From contig CAMPHR010000012.1 in the NCBI GenBank assembly GCA_946886075.1, positions 17,314-81,313 on the forward strand: a stretch of DNA of 64,000 nt. Reading direction: 5' to 3'. Position 1 is the stretch's first letter; each line of letters opens with the position of its first letter. The stretch is from an uncultured Novosphingobium sp. (GTDB lineage: Bacteria; Pseudomonadota; Alphaproteobacteria; Sphingomonadales; Sphingomonadaceae). Both the position numbers and the translations under genes were made by a program. Positions 9,146 through 17,009 of this stretch are shown here, piece by piece. The notes beneath the pieces were generated by a model. The model was not told where the DNA came from and ran no database searches. It saw only the letters and a list, made by a program, of their open reading frames with translations.

Positions 9146-9186
9146 TTGCGTCCTGCCGTTCCACCTGGCGGAACGGCAGGACGCAA
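9146..9186. promoter_or_regulatory. Perfect 17-bp inverted repeat in a divergent promoter region
   Basis: TTGCGTCCTGCCGTTCC (9146-9162) and GGAACGGCAGGACGCAA (9170-9186) are exact complements with a 7-base spacer. The repeat lies in the 200-bp gap between the divergent TonB receptor (start 9052) and hydrolase (start 9254), so it is not between gene ends. It could be an operator for a dimeric regulator or a leader hairpin of the hydrolase mRNA. A further GCGGAACA half-like sequence lies just before it (9137-9144). Confidence 0.6.
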
Positions 9187-9253
9187 ATCATTGTCCCAGG
9201 CGGCACGGCGGTGCAGACTGACAACCCCGATCTACGAAAATCCAGGAGCAAGA

Positions 9254-11416
9254 GTGAGGATTGGCTTGAAAGCGACCGGCGGGATCACGCGCCGCGACCT
9301 CGTTCGTGCGTTGCCCGTGACGGCGATGCTCGGCGCAGCGCCCCTTCAGGCCTGGTCAGCAACCGCCGCCAACGGCTTTGACCGGCACAAATGGTGGGAG
9401 CATGAATATCGCATGCTCCAGACAAACCTGCGTGAAATCGACGCGTTGGAAGATCCCCGGACGATCGCCCGCGAAACCCGCGCGTTTGGCGCGAACGTCA
9501 TCGTGTCCAACATAGGCGGGATCGTCGCCTTCTATCCGACCCAGTTGCCGCTCCATTACCGCAACCCCTTCATGAAGAGCGACTTTGCCGGTGAAATGGT
9601 CGCCGCCGCCCATGCGGAAGGTCTGGCCTATATCGGACGCTTTGACCTGTCCAAGGCGACGAAGCCTGCCTTTGACGCGCATCCCGACTGGTTCATGCGC
9701 AACCGAGACGGCACTCCGCGCGAATATGCCGGAACTTACCAGGCCTGCCCCAATGGCGGGTGGGCGCAGGACTACGGCTTGCAGATCCTGAAGGAAGGCG
9801 TCGAGCGTCACGATGTCGACGGCCTTTTCTTCAACATGACGGCATTTGTTCGAACCGACTATTCCGACGTGGATCACGGCATTTGCGTCTGTGACAATTG
9901 CAAGCGGCGGTTCCGCGACCTGTACAAGCTGGATCTGCCCCGCACCGACGACGGCACCGATCCCAACTGGGGCGCCTATCAGCAATTCCAGGGGCGCATC
10001 ATGGCCGAACTGTCGGCCAAGGCGCGTGATGTCATCAAGGCCGCCCGGCCCAACGTACCGCTGATGGACTTTTTCGGCGGCGTGGTCGCGCGAGGAGAGG
10101 TCCAGCGCCGCGTATCCCGCAAAGCGCCCGAATGGCCGCATGCGATGGGCGAACAGACGCGCGCATTGATGGCGCTTGCACCGGGCAAGGCATTTTCGGC
10201 GACTTCCACCGCGCACATGGATTATCCATGGCGGCAGGTGACGGAAAGCACCGGAAATCACATGCTGCGCTTCGCTCAGGCGCTGGGCACCGGAGCCAAG
10301 CTCGACCTCTATCTGATGGGGACGCTGAGCGATCAGGACGATCCCCGCTATCTGCCGCCGATTTCGCGCCTCTACCATTGGCATGCCGCCAATGAGCAGC
10401 ACTATGCCGGGCTGGAGCCGGGCGCGCGCGTCGCCCTCTACAACAAGGGGTCGATCTTCCAGTCGGCTGGCACGGGGCTCGCCCGCTACAACAGCAATGC
10501 GCAGCGGGGCGCCTATCAGGCGCTGGTCGATGCGCGCCTGCCTTTCTGGATGACCAATGGCATGCAGGTGGCCAAGGCCACGGCGGATCAATCCTACGAC
10601 GTCATCATCATGCCGCATGTCATGAGCGTGGACGAGGGCGAGGCCGCCGCACTCGATGCCTTTGTCGAGGCGGGCGGCCTGATCATAGCGACTGGCTATA
10701 CCGGCGCACTCGGGCCGGACGGCAAGCCGCGCTCCGGTCCGGCCATGAAATCCAGCCCGGTAGGCAGCTTCGGCGAGCCGCGCGACGGCCATGGCTGGTC
10801 GCTCGACATGAACAAGGCGGTGGTTCGCATGGGCCCTGGCCGAATGCCGATCGACGAGACTTTCTTCCCGGTCACGCCACGCAGCGGCGCGACCAGCCTG
10901 ATCCCCTTCGCGCCGGACCAGCGCTTCGGCCCGCCGGAATTTTCCTATGCGCGGCCCGGCGAAGCAGCGCGGGCGGATGCGGGCGCGTTGGTCGTGCCCT
11001 ATGGCAAGGGGCATCATGTCCATATCCCCTGGCTGCCCGATTGGCTCTATTATCGCGACGGAATGGACGCGCATCGCGTGCTGTTCGAAAGCCTGATCGC
11101 TCGCTACGCCCCGCCGCAGCGGCTCCGGCTGGAAGGCGCTGGCCCCATCGAGATGATGGCGATGCGGCAACCAGCCACGGGCAAGATGCTGGTGCACGTC
11201 ATAAACTATTCAGGCCAGCGCAACACTCATTATGGCGACCCGCTGATCGCTCAGGGACTGAAGCTGGGTGTCCGCGGACCGGTGGGCAGCACGGCCCGCA
11301 TGCTGCTGGCCGGGAAAGCGGTCAAGGGCAAGAGGCGCGCCGGGGACCAGGATCATCTATGGTTCGATCTGCCACCGATCGATACGTTCGAGGCGGTGCA
11401 GCTTACGATGACCTGA
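9254..11416 (+). CDS. Tat-exported putative glycoside hydrolase (GHL6 / beta-galactosidase-like)
   Basis: 720 residues from GTG 9254, chosen because AGGAG lies 5 bases upstream and the product then begins with a twin-arginine leader (TRRDLVRALPV, cleaved after about AWSA). The open frame upstream to 9083 has no such support. Layout: TIM-barrel domain (FGANVIVSNIGGIVAFYPTQ; AHAEGLAYIGRFDLSK; HPDWFMRNRDGTPREY; DVDGLFFNMTAF; CVCDNCKRRFRDLY), then a glutamine-amidotransferase-like/trimerisation domain (SYDVIIMPHVMSVDEGEA; GGLIIATGYTGA) and a beta tail. This matches the hypothetical glycosyl hydrolase 6 group linked to beta-galactosidases. It probably acts on a plant or microbial glycoside in the periplasm. 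A paralogue's end lies at 1-230. Confidence 0.8.
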   Translation: MRIGLKATGGITRRDLVRALPVTAMLGAAPLQAWSATAANGFDRHKWWEHEYRMLQTNLREIDALEDPRTIARETRAFGANVIVSNIGGIVAFYPTQLPLHYRNPFMKSDFAGEMVAAAHAEGLAYIGRFDLSKATKPAFDAHPDWFMRNRDGTPREYAGTYQACPNGGWAQDYGLQILKEGVERHDVDGLFFNMTAFVRTDYSDVDHGICVCDNCKRRFRDLYKLDLPRTDDGTDPNWGAYQQFQGRIMAELSAKARDVIKAARPNVPLMDFFGGVVARGEVQRRVSRKAPEWPHAMGEQTRALMALAPGKAFSATSTAHMDYPWRQVTESTGNHMLRFAQALGTGAKLDLYLMGTLSDQDDPRYLPPISRLYHWHAANEQHYAGLEPGARVALYNKGSIFQSAGTGLARYNSNAQRGAYQALVDARLPFWMTNGMQVAKATADQSYDVIIMPHVMSVDEGEAAALDAFVEAGGLIIATGYTGALGPDGKPRSGPAMKSSPVGSFGEPRDGHGWSLDMNKAVVRMGPGRMPIDETFFPVTPRSGATSLIPFAPDQRFGPPEFSYARPGEAARADAGALVVPYGKGHHVHIPWLPDWLYYRDGMDAHRVLFESLIARYAPPQRLRLEGAGPIEMMAMRQPATGKMLVHVINYSGQRNTHYGDPLIAQGLKLGVRGPVGSTARMLLAGKAVKGKRRAGDQDHLWFDLPPIDTFEAVQLTMT

Positions 11417-11423
11417 TGGAACA

Positions 11424-11468
11424 GGCGGGGACGGGCGCGGCTGACCGCTCCCGTCCCCGCCCAACATT
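11424..11468 (+). terminator. Intrinsic terminator after the hydrolase gene
   Basis: GGCGGGGACGGG (11424-11435) pairs with CCCGTCCCCGCC (11450-11461), a perfect 12-bp GC stem. A short CATTTT tract follows on the plus strand. It sits between convergent genes and mainly serves the hydrolase gene. Confidence 0.7.
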
Positions 11469-12515
11469 TTAGAAGTCCGGGGCAAGATCCATCAACACGA
11501 TGCCCTGCCCGACCCCAGCATCGATCACGTCGGCCGACCCGACCTGGGCCGCGACCAACCGGCCGTCAGACCGCACGACGGGGTTGCCATATTTCCACCC
11601 GCCATATTGCACGATGTTGGTCATGCGCGTGTAGCCCGGCTTTTTGGGATCGAGGTCAAGAACGCAAAGGTCCATGCCCTTCGCACGATCCTGCGCGCAC
11701 TCGACGAATGTGCGCTTGCCGTCCGGGAAAATGCCTTCGACTTCATTGTAGAATGGCGGCACGGGATATTCCGTGATCTTCTTCGTGGCGAAATTGACCG
11801 ATACAACCTTGGGCGGTTTCCCATCCCGGAAATAGCAGGGCATGGTCAGCCCCTTGTCGCCGGGTAGGAAGTCCTGCGCTTCAACAAAACAATCAGTCGT
11901 GGAAACGATCTTTTGCACGCTTTGCAGCTTGGCCGCCGACCCGTTCACCACCACACGGCCTGTGTAGACTGTGCTGGCTACGCCCTTGTCGGTCGGTTCC
12001 AGCGCGCTCCACGCGATCAAGTTGCTGCGCGGGCTTACAGCGACGCCTTCGAAAACCGTGATGCCGAGCGGCACCGGCGGACGCATCGATTCAGCATCCA
12101 TCCAGAACAGTTGGACGCGCGTGTTGCGCGTTTCTTCGCGAGTCTTGCCCAAAATGCGCGGGCCGAGCAGCACGTAGCTGCCATCAGGAAGATAATGAAC
12201 TCGCAAGAAGCCTTCGCTCGGCGCATGATCCGTCAGGTTACGGGTGCGGCCCGTCGCCATGTCATATTCATAGGCGTCGCCATAGGATTTGCCGATGAAC
12301 GCCAGCTTGTCGCCCTTGGGGGAAAAGACAGGGCGTTCGCCGAAGGCCGAGATCAGGCGCTGTCCGGGCGGCATGTCCTGAATGGGATTGCCGGGCTTGT
12401 TCCCGATTGGCAACGTTGCCGGAACGGGCTCGCCGCGCGTAAAAGTCTGCGCGCTGAGCGCTGACAAGGGCACCGCCGCCAACAGCGCGGCGGCCAACAC
12501 ATGCTTTGCCTTCAT
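11469..12515 (-). CDS. Exported beta-propeller protein (TolB/PD40-like)
   Basis: 348 residues; ATG 12515 follows AAGGAG with 8 bases between. A Sec signal peptide (MKAKHVLAAALLAAVPLSA, then LSAQ) is followed by repeated WD40-like PD40 blades: RPVFSPKGDKLAFIG, YEYDMATGRTRNLTD, VHYLPDGSYVLLG, VVRSDGRLVAA. Such TolB-type propellers bind peptides or carbohydrates or act as periplasmic scaffolds. No catalytic residues can be named. A related gene (388 residues, same VQLFW/TQLFW and PDG pattern) lies at 19929-21095, at the other end of the locus. The pair suggests paralogous periplasmic binding partners of the catabolic system, but the role is unknown. Confidence 0.72.
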   Translation of the reverse strand: MKAKHVLAAALLAAVPLSALSAQTFTRGEPVPATLPIGNKPGNPIQDMPPGQRLISAFGERPVFSPKGDKLAFIGKSYGDAYEYDMATGRTRNLTDHAPSEGFLRVHYLPDGSYVLLGPRILGKTREETRNTRVQLFWMDAESMRPPVPLGITVFEGVAVSPRSNLIAWSALEPTDKGVASTVYTGRVVVNGSAAKLQSVQKIVSTTDCFVEAQDFLPGDKGLTMPCYFRDGKPPKVVSVNFATKKITEYPVPPFYNEVEGIFPDGKRTFVECAQDRAKGMDLCVLDLDPKKPGYTRMTNIVQYGGWKYGNPVVRSDGRLVAAQVGSADVIDAGVGQGIVLMDLAPDF

Positions 12516-12648
12516 TGATCTTTCTCCTTAGCCTTGCGCAAGCAGCTTGAGCGTCGCGACAAGTCAAGCTTCTACCATGGCTGTTTCACCATATGGACAG
12601 CGCGACTAACCGCTGGTCAGGAAAGGCTGCGAACGGTAAAGCTCCGGC

Positions 12649-13383
12649 ATGACCATCGAGTGCGCCGCCATCACGACAGAGCCGGAGACTTCCGGATATC
12701 GCCGGGTGCTGGCGCACCTTCGCGACCTGCTGGTGAATGGCGGTGTTGAGACCGGCCATCGCCTGCCAAGCGAACGGGAATTGGCGCTGAGCCTGGGGGT
12801 CAGCCGCCCCGCGGTGCGGGAAGCCGTGCGCGCAATGGAGATGATCGGCGTACTGGAAACGCGCCACGGCCGCGCCAGCACCGTGCGTATCCCCGACGCA
12901 GCGGTGTTGGGCGAATTCTTCTCTCTTGCCCTGGCGCAGCAACCCGCGATCATCGACGATATTGTGGAGGTCCGCATTGCACTTGAGCGGCAGGCCTTGC
13001 GCCTCGCCTGCACCCGCGCAACGCCAGAAGACCAGCGCAACCTTGAACATGCGCTGGAGGAGATCGAAGGGACGATCGATGATGTGGCGAGTGGGGGTCA
13101 TGCAGACCTTCATTTCCATACGCAGCTGGTCGCCGCTGCACATTCGCCCGCCCTGTCGACCATCTACGGCACGATCACGCATCTGCTGGAAAGATCGCAT
13201 GTCGAACGGCGCAGGCGCATCGCAGACAGCCCGAAGGCGCGCGACTATCTGGTCGATCATCACCGCAAAATCTACGAGGCTGTCCGCGCTGGCGACGCAT
13301 CCATGGCCGACGATTTGATCCTGAGCCATTTCGCCATCGGCGCCGCCTGGAAAATGCAGGCAGCAGCCCCGGATGATGTTTAG
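12649..13383 (+). CDS. GntR-family transcriptional regulator with FCD domain
   Basis: 244 residues. The N-terminal winged helix-turn-helix (about 15-80) shows the GntR/FadR pattern VLAHLRDLLVNGG ... LPSERELALSLGVSRPAVREAVRAM. The C-terminal FCD effector domain (about 95-235) has IVEVRIALERQA, LHFHTQLVAAAHSPA and DHHRKIYEAVRAGD; its histidines would bind a metal that holds a carboxylate ligand. FCD regulators of this type (UxuR, LldR, GlcC) usually repress sugar-acid or hydroxy-acid operons and release DNA on binding the acid. It sits inside the catabolic locus, and a TGGTNNNACCA-type site lies at 18369-18379. Its stop codon overlaps that of the convergent glycerate kinase gene. The 133-bp gap upstream shows ACCAT direct repeats but no clear palindrome. 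Confidence 0.87.
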   Translation: MTIECAAITTEPETSGYRRVLAHLRDLLVNGGVETGHRLPSERELALSLGVSRPAVREAVRAMEMIGVLETRHGRASTVRIPDAAVLGEFFSLALAQQPAIIDDIVEVRIALERQALRLACTRATPEDQRNLEHALEEIEGTIDDVASGGHADLHFHTQLVAAAHSPALSTIYGTITHLLERSHVERRRRIADSPKARDYLVDHHRKIYEAVRAGDASMADDLILSHFAIGAAWKMQAAAPDDV

Positions 13384-14666
13384 CCGTCGATCAGAATCGC
13401 GCGAAAATCGTTGACGTTGGTGCGGGTGGGTCCGGTGAACACCAGGTCGTCCAGCGCTTGGAAGAAGCCGAAGCTGTTATTTTCGCGCAGCATCCCGCTT
13501 GCCGACATGCCAGCTGCCTTGGCCCGCGCCAATGTGCTTTCGTCAGCGATCGCGCCCGCATGTCCGCCCACGCCATCGATACCGTCCGTATCGCACGCCA
13601 GCGCGGAGATCCCCGGCGCGGCGTCCAGCGACATGGCAAGGCTCAGCATATATTCGCTGTTGCGCCCGCCGCTGCCAGCCGGATTGCCGACCAGCACTGT
13701 GGTTTCTCCACCCGATAGCAGCGCCCAGCGTCCGCCCTTGCGCTGATGGTGCAGGGCAAGGGCGGCGTGGACGATGGCGAGTTCGGTTGCATCGCCCTCC
13801 AGATCATCGCCCAGATAGACCGGCCTGTATCCCGCCGCTGCCGCGACTTCACCCGCAGCCTCCAGCGCCATGCGATTTCGCGCGACGATCCGTGTGTCTG
13901 CCCGCGCAAGTTCAGGCGATCCGGGCCGCGGCGTTGCATGCCGATCATCGTTCAGCACCGCCATCACATTGTCGGGGACGGTAATGCGATATCGCTCGAT
14001 CACCCGCCGTGCGTCGTCCAGCGTCGTTCGATCCGCCACGGTCGGACCGGACGCGATCAGCGCCGGGTCATCCCCCGGCACGTCGGAAAAGGCCAGGGTA
14101 ACCACCTGCGCCGGATGTGCCAGTGCGGCAAGGCGGCCACCCTTGACCTGCGACAGGTGCGTGCGCACGCAATTGATCTGCGAAATGGTCGCCCCGCATA
14201 GCAGCAACTCACGGGTCACCCGGCGCTTGTCGTCCAGCGATACGCCATCGACCGGCAATGCCAGCAGCGCCGACCCGCCACCGGAAATCAGCGCGAGCAG
14301 CTGATCCTGCTCGCCAAGACCGCGCACCGCTTCCTGGATCATTTGCGCGGCGCGTTGGCCATGCTGGTCGGGCAAGGGGTGCCCCGCCTCGATGACCAGC
14401 GCATCGGCGGGCAAGCTGCCGGGCGGGAGCCCGTGACCGTAGGGGATGAGGACGATCACCTGCGTCCCCGGCGGCGAATGGCGCAGCGCCACGCCCGCCA
14501 TCGACGCGCCGGCCTTGCCCAGCGCGAGCACCAGCCGTCGGCCTTCCGGCGGTGGGGGCAGGTGTGATGGCAAGCAGCGTTCAGCCGACACCGCGGTCAG
14601 GGCGACGTCGAACATCTCCCGTGCCAGTGCGATCCGCGCCGCTTTCACCTTGTCCCCGTCCGTCAA
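13380..14666 (-). CDS. Glycerate 2-kinase, MOFRL/DUF4147 type (second copy)
   Basis: 428 residues from TTG 14666, which has GAGGA 7 bases upstream; a TTG at 14690 extends the frame without a site. The DUF4147 domain carries LALGKAGASMAG, LISGGGSALLALP and CVRTHLSQVKGGRL. The MOFRL part carries LLSGGETTV, GGRNSEYMLSLAM, CDTDGIDGVGGHAGA and FTGPTRTNVNDF. It should make 2-phosphoglycerate from D-glycerate. It is clearly diverged from the copy at 3753-5072 rather than a recent duplicate, so the two may differ in substrate (for example glycerate against another three- or four-carbon hydroxy acid) or in regulation. It lies convergent to, and overlapping the end of, the FCD regulator gene. Confidence 0.87.
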   Translation of the reverse strand: MTDGDKVKAARIALAREMFDVALTAVSAERCLPSHLPPPPEGRRLVLALGKAGASMAGVALRHSPPGTQVIVLIPYGHGLPPGSLPADALVIEAGHPLPDQHGQRAAQMIQEAVRGLGEQDQLLALISGGGSALLALPVDGVSLDDKRRVTRELLLCGATISQINCVRTHLSQVKGGRLAALAHPAQVVTLAFSDVPGDDPALIASGPTVADRTTLDDARRVIERYRITVPDNVMAVLNDDRHATPRPGSPELARADTRIVARNRMALEAAGEVAAAAGYRPVYLGDDLEGDATELAIVHAALALHHQRKGGRWALLSGGETTVLVGNPAGSGGRNSEYMLSLAMSLDAAPGISALACDTDGIDGVGGHAGAIADESTLARAKAAGMSASGMLRENNSFGFFQALDDLVFTGPTRTNVNDFRAILIDG

Positions 14667-14781
14667 TGCTCGTTCCTCGCCCACCGCCAAGCCACCGGCT
14701 TACAAAGCGCCGGTTGAACCTGCAAATCGCAAGTTGCGCGGAAAGGGCGATTTCATCTGGCGGAACAGGATTACCTTCGAA

Positions 14782-16035
14782 CTACCTGGCTTTCTTTCCC
14801 AGCAGCAAGCGCGCCTGCGTGCCCCAGGTACCAACGAACAGATCTTCGACACCATCGCCGTTGACGTCGCCCTTGGCCATGCTCCAGCTGCGGCCGACGG
14901 TGGCCGCGGGCATGACCGTCGCCGTCACGTCGCTGAAGCGGCCCTTGCCGTCATTGGCATAGGCGCGCAGTTGCAACGGCTTGAATCCCGGCACATCGAT
15001 CGCGCCGACGATCAGGTCGGGATGGCCATCATGGTTGAAGTCCATCACCATGCCGCCCCAGCTGGAAAAGCGGTTTTCCGGCAGGCGCGTCTTGGTTTCA
15101 TCGCGGAATTTGCCGCGCCCGTTGTTGATCAGCAGTCGCGCTTGCGGGTCCTTGTCCCACTTCTTGTTGTTGCTGGTCAGGTTCAGGAACAGGATGTCGG
15201 GGCGCCCGTCGCCATTGGCGTCGAACACATGGACCTCGCGCGTTTCAAGCGGTGCGAGCAGTTGCAGCGCCTTGGGCGCCTCCCGGAAATGCCCCTTGCC
15301 ATCGTTCAGCAGCAGGCGGTTGGGTGGGCTTTCGTTCGCGACCACCATGTCGAGATCGCCGTCCCCATCCACATCGGCAAGCGCGATGTCCTGGGTATCG
15401 TCCTCATAGGCGGGCAGATGGGTGGCGGTAGCGTCGATGAAGGTGCCGGGCTGCTTCGGGTCGTTCAGCCACAGGAAATTCTGTCCCGAAGCGCGCGGTT
15501 TGCCGGGGCGCTCCTCCGCTGAATTGCCGATGACGATGTCGGGCAGGCCGTCGCCATTGACGTCGCCCACCGCCAAGCCATTGCCCTCGCTCATCTTCGG
15601 CAACCGGTCCGACGCGTCGGCAAATACGCCACCCGGTCCACCGAGAAACAATTGGTGAGCATGATCCTCTTCCGCGACGAAGATGAGGTCGGGATAGCCG
15701 TCGCGGTTGAAGTCGGCGGACAGCACATGTTCCGTATCATGCGCCTTGGTGCCGAGCGCACCCTGCTTCCAGGTGAAATGACCCTGCCCATCATTGATGT
15801 AGAGCCGGTTCGCGCTCATCTCCACTGCCAGCACCGCGTCCAGATCGCCGTCGCCATCCACATCCACCAACGCCACATCCAGCGCGTGGAGATATTTGGA
15901 AACCGGTACATGCGTGTCTGTCACATCATCGAACAGCAGCGTCGATGCGGCTTCCTGCTGCGCTTGTCCGGGCATTGCACCTGCCATCAGGAACGCGAAG
16001 ATCGCGGTGCGGCTCATGAGGCGGCGCTTCATCAT
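14782..16035 (-). CDS. Exported FG-GAP/VCBS repeat protein
   Basis: 417 residues from ATG 16035 (GGAG 5 bases upstream), overlapping the stop of the upstream isomerase gene in an ATGA. A signal peptide (MKRRLMSRTAIFAFLMAGAM, cut near QAQ) precedes about seven FG-GAP/VCBS blades with calcium-binding DxDGDG loops: VDVDGDGDLDAVL, DFNRDGYPDLIF, DVNGDGLPDIVIG, DVDGDGDLDMVV, DANGDGRPDILF, DFNHDGHPDLIV, DVNGDGVEDLFVG. This builds an integrin-alpha-like beta-propeller, used for binding rather than catalysis. Coupled translation with a Tat-exported TIM-barrel isomerase suggests the two act on the same periplasmic ligand. Substrate unknown. Confidence 0.82.
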   Translation of the reverse strand: MMKRRLMSRTAIFAFLMAGAMPGQAQQEAASTLLFDDVTDTHVPVSKYLHALDVALVDVDGDGDLDAVLAVEMSANRLYINDGQGHFTWKQGALGTKAHDTEHVLSADFNRDGYPDLIFVAEEDHAHQLFLGGPGGVFADASDRLPKMSEGNGLAVGDVNGDGLPDIVIGNSAEERPGKPRASGQNFLWLNDPKQPGTFIDATATHLPAYEDDTQDIALADVDGDGDLDMVVANESPPNRLLLNDGKGHFREAPKALQLLAPLETREVHVFDANGDGRPDILFLNLTSNNKKWDKDPQARLLINNGRGKFRDETKTRLPENRFSSWGGMVMDFNHDGHPDLIVGAIDVPGFKPLQLRAYANDGKGRFSDVTATVMPAATVGRSWSMAKGDVNGDGVEDLFVGTWGTQARLLLGKKAR

Positions 16036-16982
16036 ATGGTCTCCAGCTTGCGCAGATAGGAAAGGCTTTTGTGGAGGGAGTCGATACGCGCGCCGGTGAA
16101 AGGCGGCTCCTGCTCGACGAAGAAATTGCGCACGCCCGTGCTTTGGGCGGTCTTCAGGATGGCGGGCCAGTTCATTGTGCCCGATCCGACCTCCGTCGGC
16201 TTCTGCTGCATGTGATAGTTGACCTGCGTCCCCGCCGCGATGTCCTTCACGTGCATCTGGGTGAAACGGCCGCGATAGCGCTTGAGCCATGCCACGGGAT
16301 CGTGCCCGCCCGCTGCCAGCCAGCCGGCGTCCATTTCGAAATCGACGGTGCTTGGATCTGTCCGTTCGATCAGGATCTGCAAACCTGTCTTCGCGCCGAT
16401 CGGCGCAAGCTCGCCATTATGATTATGGTAGCCGATGCGAATGCCATGCTTCTTGAGGACAGCGCCTTTCTCGTTGAGGAAGTCGGCCATCCGCTCATAG
16501 CGGTCGGCGGAGACAGGCGGGCTTCCCGGCTTCATCAGCGACATGAAGGAGATCGGCGGACCCCATATCGGGTCTTTCGGGAACTGGAAAAGCGGCAGCA
16601 CGGCGTTGCGTGATCCCAGAATATTGAGCTGTTCAACCAGCTTGTCGAGATCGTCGAAATTCAGTCCGCTTGCTCCCGGGACCGATGATGACGCCGCGAC
16701 ATGCGCGCTCCGGCAGGTGAGGCCCGCCTTGTCCAGCGCGGCGCGGAATTCGGCAGGCGAGCGGCGGTGCAGCGACGCAAGCTCCACGGAGCGAACGCCC
16801 GCCGCAGCGATGCTGGCGAGCGTGCCGTCAAAATCGCGGTTGAGGTCCGGATCGAACATGTACAGCTGCACGCCCGCGCCGTCCGTCCCGAGCAGCGGAG
16901 CGGCTTTGCGGCGCGCCATCGCGGGCATGCCCGCCGCCAGCATCAACAAGGCAGAGGATTTGAGCAGATCGCGGCGGTTCAT
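16032..16982 (-). CDS. Tat-exported sugar isomerase/epimerase-like TIM-barrel protein
   Basis: 316 residues from ATG 16982 (a TTG six bases earlier is less likely). The twin-arginine leader NRRDLLKSSALLMLAAGM is followed by an AP-endonuclease-2/xylose isomerase-like TIM barrel (PF01261): VRSVELASLH, HNHNGELAPIG, VDFEMDAGWLAAGG with acidic metal ligands, RFTQMHVKDIA, and FFVEQE at the end. Cytoplasmic relatives isomerise or epimerise sugars. Exported relatives occur in loci that process 3-keto-glycosides in the periplasm, which would suit this locus, though no Gfo/Idh-type oxidoreductase is visible here. It is followed without a gap by the VCBS-repeat gene. Confidence 0.8.
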   Translation of the reverse strand: MNRRDLLKSSALLMLAAGMPAMARRKAAPLLGTDGAGVQLYMFDPDLNRDFDGTLASIAAAGVRSVELASLHRRSPAEFRAALDKAGLTCRSAHVAASSSVPGASGLNFDDLDKLVEQLNILGSRNAVLPLFQFPKDPIWGPPISFMSLMKPGSPPVSADRYERMADFLNEKGAVLKKHGIRIGYHNHNGELAPIGAKTGLQILIERTDPSTVDFEMDAGWLAAGGHDPVAWLKRYRGRFTQMHVKDIAAGTQVNYHMQQKPTEVGSGTMNWPAILKTAQSTGVRNFFVEQEPPFTGARIDSLHKSLSYLRKLETI

Positions 16983-17009
16983 CGGCAATGTCTTTCGGTT
17001 GGGGAGGGA

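Noticed and set aside
9356..11197. 613-codon open frame on the minus strand opposite the GHL6-like gene
   Set aside because: It is a shadow of the high-GC coding strand: composition is Arg/His/Gly rich, with no domain, signal peptide or ribosome site, while the plus-strand gene has clear family motifs.
14691..14781. 18-codon ORF between the second glycerate kinase and the VCBS gene
   Set aside because: No ribosome site, no coupling to either neighbour, and too short to support.
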